A stretch of DNA of 64,000 nucleotides from Psychrobacter sp. APC 3426 (GCF_030408035.1 NZ_JASDCF010000002.1:1-64000); one strand, 5' to 3'. Shown: positions 27,215-37,227, counted from the stretch's first letter. Made by a program: numbers and translations. The notes: generated from the letters alone by a model not told the origin.

Positions 27215-28684
27215 ATGTCTGCATCGCCCTCAACGTCCATTGATTATATTGCAGCAGGCTATTGGCAAGACTTCTTGGCTGATCGCGCTATCGCAGGTGG
27301 TATCGCTTATGAAAGCGAGCTTCGTGATTGTATATTAGATGAGTCGCTGGCAAGTTTGCAGCGAGTTGATACACTGTTATCTCAGATACGCCGTGACCTG
27401 ATTAAGCGTGGTTACTGGGATGAAGCGGCGCTATTGATTGATGAGCGTTATCGCAACTTGATGGTGTTTTTGGCATTTTATGCAGGGCGAGTACTGGCGC
27501 AGCAATGGCAACATACACCGCATTGGTATGGGCAGTTTGAGTTAGGTAAGCGCTATCCCGAATTGGGACTCATCACCGATGATTTCTATCAGCATATGGC
27601 TGTCGTTTATAGAGACGATATTCAGGTGACACACGCAGAAGTCGTTTCTGACAATCATGTACTGTTTTTTGCATTAGAGCCCATCGGCTTGCGTCTGTTT
27701 GGTCATATTGATCGACATTTTATTGCTGTGCAAGGTGGTGAGGTGGCAAGCGGATTGTATCAGGCAGTTAGCGCTAGGCTTCCTAATGCCAATCATAAGG
27801 CAGGTGTTCATGTAGAGACAGCCAATGCTGTAGATACCTCTAAATCTCTAGAAAAAGTATCGTTCAATGAGATGTCAGCGGATAGCTTATCTCAACAACA
27901 GCCTCATATTAAGCCTGAGTTAGCTAAAGCAGACAGATTGCCAGCCAACAGTAACTTAAGCACTGCTACAACGTCACAGCCATCAGCACAAGCGTCTCCG
28001 CAGTCTCAACCTCAACCACAATCTAAACCATCACCAAAACTATCGTCAGCGTCTAAACCCAAGACATCACCCACACCAGAGATGTTTACACAGCTGCTTA
28101 CAGAATTAGATGAGATTGAGGTCGTGCAGACGGCTGGTCAAACTGAATATCAGCAAGCTTATATAGTGTTGATGCAGTTTGAGCAGTATATTGCCAAACA
28201 GAACAAACCCCGCTCGCAAATTGTCTTTTCAGAGAAGCACGTGGCGGCAAAGAAACAAGCGTTGTTAAAGTTGCAAGCGTCCGCTAACGCTGGCAATACC
28301 GCTGCCATGCTACGGTTAGCAATGTATGAGCTACTAGACGAAGGGTTGGACGTTCAGAAAATCGCTAATACAGATTCAACTGATGAGTTAGGAGCCGAGT
28401 GGGTCAAAAAAGCCGCTGGCAAAAATGACAGTCGTGCCCAGCGTTTACTGAGTAAAATGTACTACCAAGGCGTAGGGGTGGCACAGGATATAGACAATGG
28501 TAAATACTGGCTCGAACAAGCGGCAGAAAATGGTCATGTGGAGGCCGCGAGTGTGGTGAGTCAGTGGCAGCAAGCACAAGCATTGATAACCACGCAAAAG
28601 CAAGAACAGCACAGTATCAAGCGCTATCAGATGTTGCTGGGTGCCGTATTGGTCGTTGCGATACTCATATTTATCATTGTCTAA
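27215..28684 (+). CDS. Sel1-repeat protein with C-terminal membrane anchor
   Basis: This protein of about 489 residues is of unknown function. The N-terminal 180 residues form a folded domain that I do not recognise (YWQDFLADRAIAGGIAYESE...). A Ser/Pro/Gln-rich linker (about 220-290) follows, then a Sel1/TPR-like helical region near the C-terminus (LLSKMYYQGVGVAQDIDNGK, WLEQAAENGH). It ends in a single hydrophobic segment (MLLGAVLVVAILIFIIV), so it is probably tail-anchored in the inner membrane with the bulk in the cytoplasm. ATG at 27215 is preferred, although TTG at 27209 is closer to the AAAAAGGA ribosome-binding site. Sel1 repeats usually mediate protein contacts. The gene stands alone between cls and waaA. 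Confidence 0.65.
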   Translation: MSASPSTSIDYIAAGYWQDFLADRAIAGGIAYESELRDCILDESLASLQRVDTLLSQIRRDLIKRGYWDEAALLIDERYRNLMVFLAFYAGRVLAQQWQHTPHWYGQFELGKRYPELGLITDDFYQHMAVVYRDDIQVTHAEVVSDNHVLFFALEPIGLRLFGHIDRHFIAVQGGEVASGLYQAVSARLPNANHKAGVHVETANAVDTSKSLEKVSFNEMSADSLSQQQPHIKPELAKADRLPANSNLSTATTSQPSAQASPQSQPQPQSKPSPKLSSASKPKTSPTPEMFTQLLTELDEIEVVQTAGQTEYQQAYIVLMQFEQYIAKQNKPRSQIVFSEKHVAAKKQALLKLQASANAGNTAAMLRLAMYELLDEGLDVQKIANTDSTDELGAEWVKKAAGKNDSRAQRLLSKMYYQGVGVAQDIDNGKYWLEQAAENGHVEAASVVSQWQQAQALITTQKQEQHSIKRYQMLLGAVLVVAILIFIIV

Positions 28685-28939
28685 AATATTTGAGGCAGAC
28701 AGTGATTAAAGGCGTATTGTTCAGTGTTAAATTGAGGTAGAATTGGCGCGTTTTTTATTGTCACCTTGTATTAATTACCACCTTGCAATAGTTGATTCAA
28801 TCCAAAAAAGTCATAGCAGTCAAGTGCAAACATATACCAGTGTAGAGATATATGTAATACTTCAAGCGCCTTTAATACTGTCATTCTTTTATCGTGGATT
28901 GACCATATAATCTGATTCATTACTAATCTGGGCTTTTCT

Positions 28940-30556
28940 ATGCCATCTTCTGAAATACCACCTGAGCATTCAAAAGTGACCGACCCAGCAGCATTGCCTA
29001 GCCATGCTGTTTATCAGCCACCATTTTACTATCAATTTGCCATCAACATACTCAAGCCATTATATCGACTGCAAGTGTGGCGCCGTTCTCATAAACGTGA
29101 CAACTATCAGCAAGAAGTGGCGCAGCGCTTTGGTAAACAGTATCCTCCGCGACCAATGGTTAAAGAAACCAACGCAGATAATGCGACACCAAGCAAAGGG
29201 GTCGTTTGGTGTCATGCTGTCTCATTGGGTGAGACCAATACAGTGGCGCCATTGCTTGATGCCCTGTTGGCTGAGGGTTATCAGATATGGTTAACCAATA
29301 CCACGCAGACCGGCTTTACCCGTGGTGCCAATCGCTTTGCTGATGAGATAGCGCAAGGTCGCATGAGCCACAGTTATGTGCCTGTAGACAGTCCTCGCGT
29401 CATTGAAAATTTCTTAGCACATGTGCAGCCTATTGCTGCACTGTTTGTAGAAACCGAGCTGTGGGCAAACATCCTCACCAAATTATCTGAACACCGTATT
29501 CCCAGTATCTTGGTCAATGGTCGGTTATCGGCGTCTTCTTTTAAAAGTTATCAAAAAATTGCGGCGGTCAGTGCCAGCATGGTACAAAACCTGACGTTGA
29601 TTATCGCGCAAGACAATGCGTCTGCTAAACGCTTTCGGCAGCTAGGTGCAAATAGTGCGCAAATACGTGTGGCAGGGTCACTTAAGTGGGTGATTAATAC
29701 GCCCAAACGAGACGATAAAACAGACAGTACAACACATCATAAAGCAAGTGAAGATAAGGGTATAGAAGCGCTTGAATGGATAAAGCAAATTGAGTCAGCA
29801 AACCGTCCTATTTGGGTCGCGGCCAGCACGCATAGTGGCGAAGAAGCTGCAGCACTGTCCTTACATAAACAATTGCTAGCAGACGCCGCATTCTCTGATG
29901 TATTGCTTATCATTGTGCCTAGACACCCTGAACGATTTGATGAGGTAGCTGCGTTGATTCAAGAGTCGGAGTTCAGCCTAGCGAGGCGCAGTGCAAACGA
30001 CGTTATGACTGCCAACACGCAAGTCTATCTGGCTGACAGTATGGGTGAGCTGATGACGTGGTATAAGTTGGCAGATGTGGCACTGGTAGGTGGCTCGTTG
30101 GTCGATGTTGGTGGACATAACCCTGTTGAGCCGGCGAGCGTGGCTACGCCTGTGCTTATGGGCCGCTATACTCAATCTTGTCAAACAGTGGTTGATAAGT
30201 TGTCCGAGGTTGGTGCTTTATATCAGCCAAATAATACGTTTTATACTCCTATTAATAGCAGTGCTGCAACCGATGTTGCGGCAGATGTTAATGAGCAGTT
30301 AAGTATTAAGAAGACACAGCCTGCTTTAGCACTTGATGATAACAGTGGCAATGATAAGAGCCGTGCTAATACCAATGCTAATAACAGTGATAGCGATGAC
30401 ATAGCGTTGATTTATCAGCAGTTAGCGTCTTGGTTACATCATCTTGAATTGGCAAAGATAGCAGGGCAAGCAGGCGAGCAGATGACGGTACAACAACAAG
30501 CGGTACTCACGCGTCAACTGACTATGATTGAAGACGTTATTGTCAACTCACTATAA
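28940..30556 (+). CDS. waaA: 3-deoxy-D-manno-octulosonic acid (Kdo) transferase WaaA
   Basis: WaaA transfers Kdo from CMP-Kdo to the lipid A precursor at the cytoplasmic face of the inner membrane. The family hallmarks are visible: CHAVSLGETNTVAPLL near residue 95 in the N-terminal GT-B domain, FVETELWANIL, and in the C-terminal domain VGGSLVDVGGHNPVEPA, the nucleotide-sugar site. At 538 residues it is about 100 longer than typical WaaA. The extra length is in polar low-complexity inserts (around KRDDKTDSTTHHKASEDKG, and an Asn/Asp/Ser-rich stretch before the C-terminus). The catalytic core looks intact. rsmE follows 132 bp downstream on the same strand, but no coupling is evident. Confidence 0.92.
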   Translation: MPSSEIPPEHSKVTDPAALPSHAVYQPPFYYQFAINILKPLYRLQVWRRSHKRDNYQQEVAQRFGKQYPPRPMVKETNADNATPSKGVVWCHAVSLGETNTVAPLLDALLAEGYQIWLTNTTQTGFTRGANRFADEIAQGRMSHSYVPVDSPRVIENFLAHVQPIAALFVETELWANILTKLSEHRIPSILVNGRLSASSFKSYQKIAAVSASMVQNLTLIIAQDNASAKRFRQLGANSAQIRVAGSLKWVINTPKRDDKTDSTTHHKASEDKGIEALEWIKQIESANRPIWVAASTHSGEEAAALSLHKQLLADAAFSDVLLIIVPRHPERFDEVAALIQESEFSLARRSANDVMTANTQVYLADSMGELMTWYKLADVALVGGSLVDVGGHNPVEPASVATPVLMGRYTQSCQTVVDKLSEVGALYQPNNTFYTPINSSAATDVAADVNEQLSIKKTQPALALDDNSGNDKSRANTNANNSDSDDIALIYQQLASWLHHLELAKIAGQAGEQMTVQQQAVLTRQLTMIEDVIVNSL

Positions 30557-30688
30557 AAGAATGCCAGTGTGAAAAGAGTGACAACAATGATAACAATGAC
30601 ATTTTTATTCCGTGGCCTTGTCACTGTTGAATTGAATCGACTGTACGAACGAATACTCAATTAAGCAACACTCACATCAAGAGCGACT

Positions 30689-31408
30689 ATGAACTGTATA
30701 TTATTACCCATCGAAAATATCTCATCAGATGTCGCGCGTATTGATTCTTTGGCGCAAATAAATCATGTAAATAAAGTGTTAGGGGCAACGGTTGGAGATA
30801 CGCTCAAAATTGGTCAAATAGAGGGAAAGTTAGGCACTGCTATTATAGAGAAGGTCAGCTCAGATAATATTCACTTGCGTGATGTGCAGCTCACAATGAC
30901 ACCACCCCCTAAACTCGATTTAACCGTCATATTGGCACTGCCGCGTCCCAAAGTACTTCGCCGCTTGATTATGGATATGGCCGCGCTTGGCGTCCTCGAT
31001 ATTATTCTTATCAATAGTTACCGTACACAAAAAAGCTACTGGCAAAGCCCAATGCTCAATCGCTTAGATGAGTTTGTGTTAGAAGGGCTGCAACAAGGTG
31101 TTGACACGATAGCGCCTCGTATTACGTTGCAAAAACGCTTTAAACCCTTCGTTGAAGATGAGCTGGCAGGTTTAATGACCAATCGCGCCATCGTCGCACA
31201 TCCTTATAGTGAAAAGTCATTTGCACAATATGTACAGCAGCAGCGCTTAGGACTGCCAGGGTTGGTCTGTATTGGTAGCGAAGGTGGTTGGATAGATTAT
31301 GAGATTGAGCTGCTCGCCGCACAAGGGTGTGAAGCGGTGAATATAGGTCCACGGATTCTACGTACGGAAGCGGCGGTCAATGCCATCTTAGGTCAGTGGC
31401 TGTTTTAG
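30689..31408 (+). CDS. rsmE: 16S rRNA m3U1498 methyltransferase RsmE
   Basis: The 239-residue SPOUT-class enzyme N3-methylates U1498 of 16S rRNA in the assembled small subunit. The C-terminal trefoil knot that binds SAM is clear: CIGSEGGWIDYEIELL and INIGPRILRTEAAVNAILGQ-like residues (VNIGPRILRTEAAVNAIL). The N-terminal PUA-like domain carries the short opening MNCILLPIENISS. Length is normal. It stands between waaA and the iron-transport operon with its own upstream gap. Confidence 0.92.
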   Translation: MNCILLPIENISSDVARIDSLAQINHVNKVLGATVGDTLKIGQIEGKLGTAIIEKVSSDNIHLRDVQLTMTPPPKLDLTVILALPRPKVLRRLIMDMAALGVLDIILINSYRTQKSYWQSPMLNRLDEFVLEGLQQGVDTIAPRITLQKRFKPFVEDELAGLMTNRAIVAHPYSEKSFAQYVQQQRLGLPGLVCIGSEGGWIDYEIELLAAQGCEAVNIGPRILRTEAAVNAILGQWLF

Positions 31409-31625
31409 AGGTATGTGATTCAAAAGTATTATGTTTCTCAAGCGTAGATAGACTGACCCAATTCAAATAAGCTAATTCAGAAAAATGAAGTTAAACGAGC
31501 TGATAAACACGTTAATCAACCGCCAAACACTTTATAGAAATGGTCTGTATTTAGCGAAAAAATCTGTGTTTAGCAAGCATTTACCAAGCCAAGAAATGAG
31601 TGTATGGCTGAGTTAAATAAATGTA

Positions 31626-31654
31626 TTGATAATTAATCTCATTTCCATTAGTAT
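31626..31654 (+). promoter_or_regulatory. fbpA promoter with overlapping Fur-box-like site
   Basis: TTGATA (31626-31631), a 17-bp spacer and TAGTAT (31649-31654) form a plausible sigma-70 promoter. GATAATTAATCTCATTTCC (31628-31646) matches 13 of 19 positions of the classical Fur box, with the outer GATAAT and CATT conserved, and it overlaps the -35 and spacer. This placement would let iron-loaded Fur block the promoter. Otherwise the 367-bp region 31409-31775 shows no gene. Confidence 0.6.
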
Positions 31655-31775
31655 GATGTTTTCAGATATTATGGCCTTATCGGCTCTCATTTTATCGACT
31701 TTTAGGGCTGTCTTATCACACGCTTATCTTGTTTATTTATCTTATCTTTTTTATAGCACCATTATGGGGAAAACC

Positions 31776-32900
31776 ATGTCATTGACCGCCATTAGCGCTA
31801 ACTTTACTTCTACCAAGCTTACTTTACCTGTTGTCGTATTTGGCACAATGTTAGGGTTGGCAGGTTGTAGTAATTCATCTACGACAGAAGAAAACGTAGA
31901 AGCAGAAACGTCAGCTGCGGCTACAGAGCAACAAGCTGCAAATGATGGTGCTACCAATGCAGATGGTCAGACGATTACTATTTATTCTTCTCGTAATGAG
32001 CAGCTGATTAAGCCACTATTGGATCGTTATACCGAAGAGACAGGCGTAAAAATTGAGCTGGTAACAGACAAAACAGGTCCGCTCATGGCGCGTCTGCAAG
32101 CTGAAGGTCAAAACACGCCAGCCGATATGCTGTTAACGGTAGATGCTGGTAATTTATGGCAAGCGGCTCAACAAGGTTTGTTGCAGCCAGTGGCGTCAAG
32201 TGTATTAGAAGCGAACGTTCCTGCTAAGTATCGTGACCCAAAGGGTCAGTGGACAGGTCTATCACTGCGCGCCCGTACTATCTTTTATGACCCAAGCAAA
32301 GTCAGTGCCGATGATCTATCGACCTATGCTGATTTGGCCGATCCAAAGTGGAAAGGCAAGCTATGCTTACGTACTTCTAAAAAGGTATACAACCAATCAC
32401 TCGTTGCTAGCATGATGGAACACTTGGGCGAAGAAAAAACCGAAGAAGTCATCCGTGGATGGGTAGATAACCTAGCGACTGACGTATTCAGCGACGACAC
32501 CAGTATGCTAGAGGCTATTGCTGCTGGTCAGTGTGAAGTGGGTATTGCTAATAGTTATTACTATGGTCGTCTGCTTGATGAAAAACCAAACTTCCCTGTG
32601 AAGATATTCTGGGCAAACCAAGGCTCAACTGGTACGCATGTAAACATCTCAGGTGCGGGCGTGGTAGCCGGTTCAGACAACCCAGATGGTACATTGAAAC
32701 TGATGGAATGGTTGTCTTCTGATGAAGCGCAAGGTCTCTATGCCAGCTCAGACAAAGAATTCCCTGTCAAAGAAGGCGTGGATGAGTCAGAAATGCTCAG
32801 AGCATGGGGACAGTTTAAGAAAGACGACATCAACGTGCAAAAATTTGGTGAGTTACAAACGCAAGCCATCCAAATGATGGACAAAGCAGGTTACAAGTAG
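31776..32900 (+). CDS. fbpA: Ferric-iron ABC transporter substrate-binding lipoprotein
   Basis: This periplasmic ferric-binding protein (374 residues from ATG 31776) belongs to the FbpA/FutA/AfuA family. The frame is open further upstream, but that stretch overlaps the promoter; ATG at 31776 follows GGGGA by 5 bp and gives a normal signal. The lipobox LAGC places the lipidated cysteine at residue 31, so it is anchored at a membrane face and not free. A Thr/Ala/Glu-rich linker precedes the binding domain (ITIYSSRNEQLIKPLLDRY). The iron-ligand tyrosines expected for the family are candidates in NSYYYGRLL. It opens the fbpABC operon and is separated from fbpB by an intrinsic terminator, which suggests it is made in excess. 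Confidence 0.9.
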   Translation: MSLTAISANFTSTKLTLPVVVFGTMLGLAGCSNSSTTEENVEAETSAAATEQQAANDGATNADGQTITIYSSRNEQLIKPLLDRYTEETGVKIELVTDKTGPLMARLQAEGQNTPADMLLTVDAGNLWQAAQQGLLQPVASSVLEANVPAKYRDPKGQWTGLSLRARTIFYDPSKVSADDLSTYADLADPKWKGKLCLRTSKKVYNQSLVASMMEHLGEEKTEEVIRGWVDNLATDVFSDDTSMLEAIAAGQCEVGIANSYYYGRLLDEKPNFPVKIFWANQGSTGTHVNISGAGVVAGSDNPDGTLKLMEWLSSDEAQGLYASSDKEFPVKEGVDESEMLRAWGQFKKDDINVQKFGELQTQAIQMMDKAGYK

Positions 32901-32912
32901 GGTTTTGAATCA

Positions 32913-32952
32913 CGCCAATCTTAAGAATGGTTAAGGTTGGCGCTGTTTTTTT
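32913..32952 (+). terminator. Intercistronic terminator/attenuator between fbpA and fbpB
   Basis: CGCCAATCTTAA (32913-32924) pairs with TTAAGGTTGGCG (32931-32942) over 12 bp with one G-T wobble and a 6-nt loop, followed by CTG and seven T residues. Partial read-through would give more binding protein than permease, a common pattern in ABC importer operons. Confidence 0.85.
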
Positions 32953-33017
32953 AAGGTTTGTATGACATAAGTCTCTATGCACATAAGCTTCTATGCATAT
33001 GACACGGTAATGACAAT

Positions 33018-34697
33018 ATGATCACAACGCCAGATGCGTCTGTCAGCCAAAGCGATACCGCTGATGATAATATGATTGATGACAATCAAAAGGTCAGTCA
33101 AGACCACGCCGTCCGTAAACGTATTCTCTCGAAATCAGTCTTAGGACTGATTTCGTTGTTTATGCTTGTGCCGATTTTAATCGTACTGTTATCGTGGACA
33201 CAGCCAGTGGCTGATATCTGGACGCACATGACTGATTATGTGCTGCCGCAAGTTCTAAAGAATACCGCTATTTTATTGCTCATGGTGACGGTTATCTCAG
33301 GTACTATCGGTACCGCGCTTGCGTGGGTTACCAGCATGTACCGTTTCCCTGGACAGCGCTTTTTTTCGTGGGCGCTGATGTTGCCACTTGCGATACCTGC
33401 CTATGTATTGGCGTTTGTCACCATTGGAATCGTTGATTTTAGCGGACCACTCCAAACAGGTCTGCGCGATTTAGGCATTACCACGGCGATTCCATCGGTA
33501 CGTAATGTCTGGGGTGCAGGTTTGGTGTTATCATTAGCCTTTTATCCCTATGTCTATTTGCTGGCGCGCCAAGCATTCTTATCGCAAGGTAGACGTGCTA
33601 TTGAAGCGGGGCAGATGCTGGGTTTGAGCCGCAGTCGAGTGTTTTTTCGGTTGGCATTACCGCAAGCGCTGCCATGGGTTATTGGTGGATTGCTACTAGC
33701 CAGTATGGAAACCTTAGCAGATTTTGGTGCGGTTTCTGTCTTCAATGTCGATACTTTTACCACCGCCATTTATAAAGCATGGTTTGGCTTTTTTAGTTTG
33801 ACCACCGCGGCACAATTGGCAGCTTTATTAATTGGTGTGGTCTTTATCGTGGTACTGTTTGAGCAATACTGGCAAGCAAAGCGCGGTAACTCTGTGACAC
33901 AAGGGAGCAATCAGCGTTTTGACGCCAGCAAGCCTGCTAAATTTGGCATGACCTTATTGTGTACCTTTGTATTTTCGATTGCTTTTTTAATACCGTTTTT
34001 GCAGCTTATCTATTGGACTGCGTTGAATTTCCGCCAAGATTTTGATGCCCGTTATATTGATTTTGTCATCAATAGTCTCATGATTGCTAGCATGACCACC
34101 ATATTTATTGCCTTCTTGGCGATTATCATTACGTGGATTAAGCGCCAGTATCCGGATAAATTGACCAAGCTCATGACCACATTGGCCAACTTGGGCTATG
34201 TAGTGCCAGGAACGGTACTGGCAGTTGGGATATTTATCCCAATCGCTTGGCTAGACAATCAGATGATCGCTTTTGGGATTACCTCGCAACAAGTACTATC
34301 AGGCAGCGTGATTGTGATGCTCTTGGCTTTATCGACGCGCTTTATGACCGTGAGTTTTCAGCCAATTGATCGCCAGTTGCAGCGGCTAACCGTCAATCAA
34401 GAAGCCGCCGCCAAGTTGCTCAGCGACAGTCCATATCAGCGTTGGCGGCATGTGATGTTGCCTATACTTAGCCCTGGTGTGCTAACAGCGTTATTGATGG
34501 GTTTCGTTGAAGTGATGAAAGAGATGCCGATTACCTTGATGACGCGGCGACAGGGCTGGGACACATTAGCGGTAAGGGTGTTTGAGATGACCAGCGAAGG
34601 CATGTGGGGACGAGCTGCACTGCCAAGTTTATTGATTGTATTAGTCGGTCTATTGCCTGTTTGGATATTATTGCGTCAAAGCGATAAACAAAGTTAG
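33018..34697 (+). CDS. fbpB: Ferric-iron ABC transporter permease (fused two-domain)
   Basis: This 559-residue inner-membrane permease contains two homologous binding-protein-dependent transport domains in one chain, as usual for FbpB/AfuB. About twelve hydrophobic segments are visible. The first half has the EAA-type loop EAGQMLGLSRSRVFFRLALP, which contacts the ATPase; the second has the matching loop EAAAKLLSDSPYQRWRHVMLP. It moves Fe3+ delivered by FbpA into the cytoplasm, powered by FbpC. A hydrophilic N-terminal tail of about 40 residues precedes the first helix. fbpC starts 144 bp downstream. Confidence 0.92.
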   Translation: MITTPDASVSQSDTADDNMIDDNQKVSQDHAVRKRILSKSVLGLISLFMLVPILIVLLSWTQPVADIWTHMTDYVLPQVLKNTAILLLMVTVISGTIGTALAWVTSMYRFPGQRFFSWALMLPLAIPAYVLAFVTIGIVDFSGPLQTGLRDLGITTAIPSVRNVWGAGLVLSLAFYPYVYLLARQAFLSQGRRAIEAGQMLGLSRSRVFFRLALPQALPWVIGGLLLASMETLADFGAVSVFNVDTFTTAIYKAWFGFFSLTTAAQLAALLIGVVFIVVLFEQYWQAKRGNSVTQGSNQRFDASKPAKFGMTLLCTFVFSIAFLIPFLQLIYWTALNFRQDFDARYIDFVINSLMIASMTTIFIAFLAIIITWIKRQYPDKLTKLMTTLANLGYVVPGTVLAVGIFIPIAWLDNQMIAFGITSQQVLSGSVIVMLLALSTRFMTVSFQPIDRQLQRLTVNQEAAAKLLSDSPYQRWRHVMLPILSPGVLTALLMGFVEVMKEMPITLMTRRQGWDTLAVRVFEMTSEGMWGRAALPSLLIVLVGLLPVWILLRQSDKQS

Positions 34698-34841
34698 GAT
34701 ATACAAAGTTAAAGATATTCTTACTGAGATATTCTTAGCCTCAACCGATGTGTTTGAATAATTTTATAGCTTGTTTTATTGTTTACTGTTTCATTCTTTG
34801 ATTTATGAGTTTTATTTATTAATAGCCAACGGGTACCCTCT

Positions 34842-36257
34842 ATGTACACTGACTCCATTAACGACTCATTAGAATCTAAAGCCATTGGTGGTCATTCTAT
34901 ACAGAATAAGTCCATAAGGGCCAAGGCTATAAAGTCTGTGTGTGTAAAGACCAAATCTAGATTTGAGCATAGAAAGAAGCGACCAATAGCACAATCTCAA
35001 GCTCAACAACTCCAAATCAGTAACCCTATAGAGCAAGATGCGCTAAAAAAAGATGCTGTAAAACAAAACCCTCTATCAAACCAATATACTGAGACAGATA
35101 TCGCCACCACTCCTTATTTTAGTGTGCAAGATTTAATCGTAGGCTATGATGATACCATCATCGTAAGCGGGCTATCACTGACGCTACAGCAAGGTGAGGT
35201 TGGCTGCTTTTTGGGCTATAGTGGTTGCGGGAAAACCACAGCACTACGAGCAATTGCAGGTTTAGAGGAAAGCCGCGGCGGTACCATTCACCTAAACAAT
35301 AAGCGTCTCACTGACAAGACAGGTCGCCATTCATTTGCAGTCGTTCCTGCCAAGCGTGGTATGGGTATGGTTTTCCAAGATTATGCATTATTTGGTCATT
35401 TAAGCGTCGCAAAAAATATCGCTTTTGGACTGAATAAATGGTCTGCTGCTGATAAAAAAGCCCGTGTTAACGAGATGTTAAGCCTCGTTGAATTAACTGA
35501 GCATGCTGATAAACGTCCAAATGAGCTATCGGGTGGACAACAGCAGCGGGTGGCTTTAGCCCGTGCCTTAGCGCCGAAGCCGAAGTTATTACTGCTTGAT
35601 GAGCCATTTTCTAACCTTGACGTGGTATTGCGTGAATCGCTTGCCATGAGTGTGCGTGATATTCTAAAACGTACCAACACCACGGCGATATTGGTCACTC
35701 ACGATCAGAACGAAGCCTTTGCCATCGCTGATAAAGTTGGTGTGATGTATAAGGGCGAGTTGGTGCAATGGGCGACACCGAGCGATCTCTATCATGAGCC
35801 TGTCAGCCCATTCGTTGCCGAGTTCGTCGGTGAGGGTGCGATGATAGATGGGATTATTCAAGAGGGACATGTCGAAACGGCACTCGGGGACATCTATCGG
35901 CGTATGGAGGTTTGTGATGAGTCAGGGCAGCCGCAATACTGTGAGTATGATTATCCAAACGGTACACCGATTAAAGTATTGGTACGCCCAGATGACATCA
36001 TTCATGACGATGAGAGTACCCAGACAGCATTGGTTGTTGGACGTGTTTTTCGCGGTGCCAATTATTTGTATCGCTTACAGCTTGAGGATGGTCAGACCGT
36101 TCTGTCTCTCGTTCCCAGTCATCACAATCATGAAATCGGTACTCGTATTGGTATTTTGCCCATACTTGAGCATGTGGTAGTGTTTGATGAAAAAGACATC
36201 AATGCCACCACTTGGTCGGAATACGACAGAGCCTCTATGGTCGATGAGGACGAATAG
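34842..36257 (+). CDS. fbpC: Ferric-iron ABC transporter ATP-binding protein
   Basis: This 471-residue ATPase powers the FbpAB iron importer at the cytoplasmic face of the inner membrane. Motifs are complete: Walker A GYSGCGKT (125-132), signature LSGGQQQR (229-236), Walker B LLLLDEP (249-255) and H-loop His287 (LVTHD). A C-terminal TOBE-like regulatory domain (about 330-460) follows. The first 90 residues are a basic, low-complexity extension not usual in FbpC (about 350 residues). No internal ATG gives a better start before the ABC domain, so the extension may be real. It converges with cmoM across 76 bp in which I see no clear terminator. Confidence 0.9.
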   Translation: MYTDSINDSLESKAIGGHSIQNKSIRAKAIKSVCVKTKSRFEHRKKRPIAQSQAQQLQISNPIEQDALKKDAVKQNPLSNQYTETDIATTPYFSVQDLIVGYDDTIIVSGLSLTLQQGEVGCFLGYSGCGKTTALRAIAGLEESRGGTIHLNNKRLTDKTGRHSFAVVPAKRGMGMVFQDYALFGHLSVAKNIAFGLNKWSAADKKARVNEMLSLVELTEHADKRPNELSGGQQQRVALARALAPKPKLLLLDEPFSNLDVVLRESLAMSVRDILKRTNTTAILVTHDQNEAFAIADKVGVMYKGELVQWATPSDLYHEPVSPFVAEFVGEGAMIDGIIQEGHVETALGDIYRRMEVCDESGQPQYCEYDYPNGTPIKVLVRPDDIIHDDESTQTALVVGRVFRGANYLYRLQLEDGQTVLSLVPSHHNHEIGTRIGILPILEHVVVFDEKDINATTWSEYDRASMVDEDE

Positions 36258-36333
36258 CGATTCAACACGGCCTCACTACAGCATAATGTTCTGACAGCAT
36301 GAGATTGTGAGAGTATCAGTATGATGGTTAAAA

Positions 36334-37227
36334 TTAACGAGTTGCCATCACATGCAGATAACGCCCAAGCCATTTATACGGCTCTAGTTGCGAATAGCGT
36401 AGCTCCATTCTAATGACCGCCTCTGGGTCATTGTGTCCACCACGTTTTAGCGGTGCATAATCATGAAACACACGTAAACCGCTGGTGCGTACTGTGCGAT
36501 AGTGATGTGACTCTAACCAAGACTCAAGCTCTTCTTTAGCGACTGGGTGATTTGGTGTGAGGCTTTTTTTGTTATCGGCTTTATATTCGCTGTTATCGAG
36601 TAGGTTAAAGTTACCCATAATGAGGTTGCGATAATCAAAGCTTGCTGGGTTATAAAAGCACAGCGACAGCATGCCACTCTCTATTAAATGCTGGTCAAAA
36701 AAGTCCATCACCGCTGCAGGCTCTGCCAACCATTCTAGTAGGGCATGACACAGTATCAAATCAAACTTTTGCATATCCTCTTTAGCCAGTTTAGCGTCAA
36801 GCTCCTGATAGGGGCAGACATGCCAAGTGATATTAAGAGGCTTATTATTCTGCTCTGCACTTGTTCTCGCTTTCTCCAGCATATTGGCTGAGATATCATT
36901 AACGACCAATGTGTGCCCCTGAGCGGCAAGCTCAATCGCAATCTGTGCCAGTCCTGCACCCACATCTAAAATACGTAAAGGTCGTCCAAGACGGTTGCTC
37001 ATCTGGGCACTATACTCAAAAATATCACGGCGTAGTACAGCCAAGCGGATATCACCTTTTAGACCGCCATAAACCTTTTTTTCAAAATGATCAGCGATGG
37101 CATCAAAACTGCGATCAGTCCGCGTGTCTTCGAGCGCTGTTGATAACGGTGTTTGGGTGGTACTATTTTTACTGATGTCTTTGCCGTTATTGATGTCTGT
37201 TTGCTTAGAGGGTTGAGTCGTTTGCAT
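36334..37227 (-). CDS. cmoM: tRNA 5-carboxymethoxyuridine methyltransferase CmoM
   Basis: This class I SAM methyltransferase esterifies cmo5U at wobble position 34 of tRNAs. The match to E. coli CmoM (SmtA/YecO) is recognisable along the chain: KVYGGLKGDIRLAVLRRDI at the start of the domain, the SAM motif ILDVGAGLAQIAIELA, HALLEWLAEPAAV, AGNF-like GNFNLLDN, and the C-terminal GLRVFHDYAP and EPYKWLGRYLHVMA. At 297 residues it is about 35 longer than the E. coli protein, because of a polar N-terminal tail. It is convergent with fbpC. A 51-bp REP-like hairpin lies 34 bp upstream of its start, within the likely 5' leader. Confidence 0.88.
   Translation of the reverse strand: MQTTQPSKQTDINNGKDISKNSTTQTPLSTALEDTRTDRSFDAIADHFEKKVYGGLKGDIRLAVLRRDIFEYSAQMSNRLGRPLRILDVGAGLAQIAIELAAQGHTLVVNDISANMLEKARTSAEQNNKPLNITWHVCPYQELDAKLAKEDMQKFDLILCHALLEWLAEPAAVMDFFDQHLIESGMLSLCFYNPASFDYRNLIMGNFNLLDNSEYKADNKKSLTPNHPVAKEELESWLESHHYRTVRTSGLRVFHDYAPLKRGGHNDPEAVIRMELRYSQLEPYKWLGRYLHVMATR

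Noticed and set aside
31626..31775. An N-terminal extension of FbpA from the upstream TTG
   Set aside because: It would begin inside the -35/Fur-box region and would bury the lipoprotein signal about 80 residues into the chain; ATG 31776 fits better.
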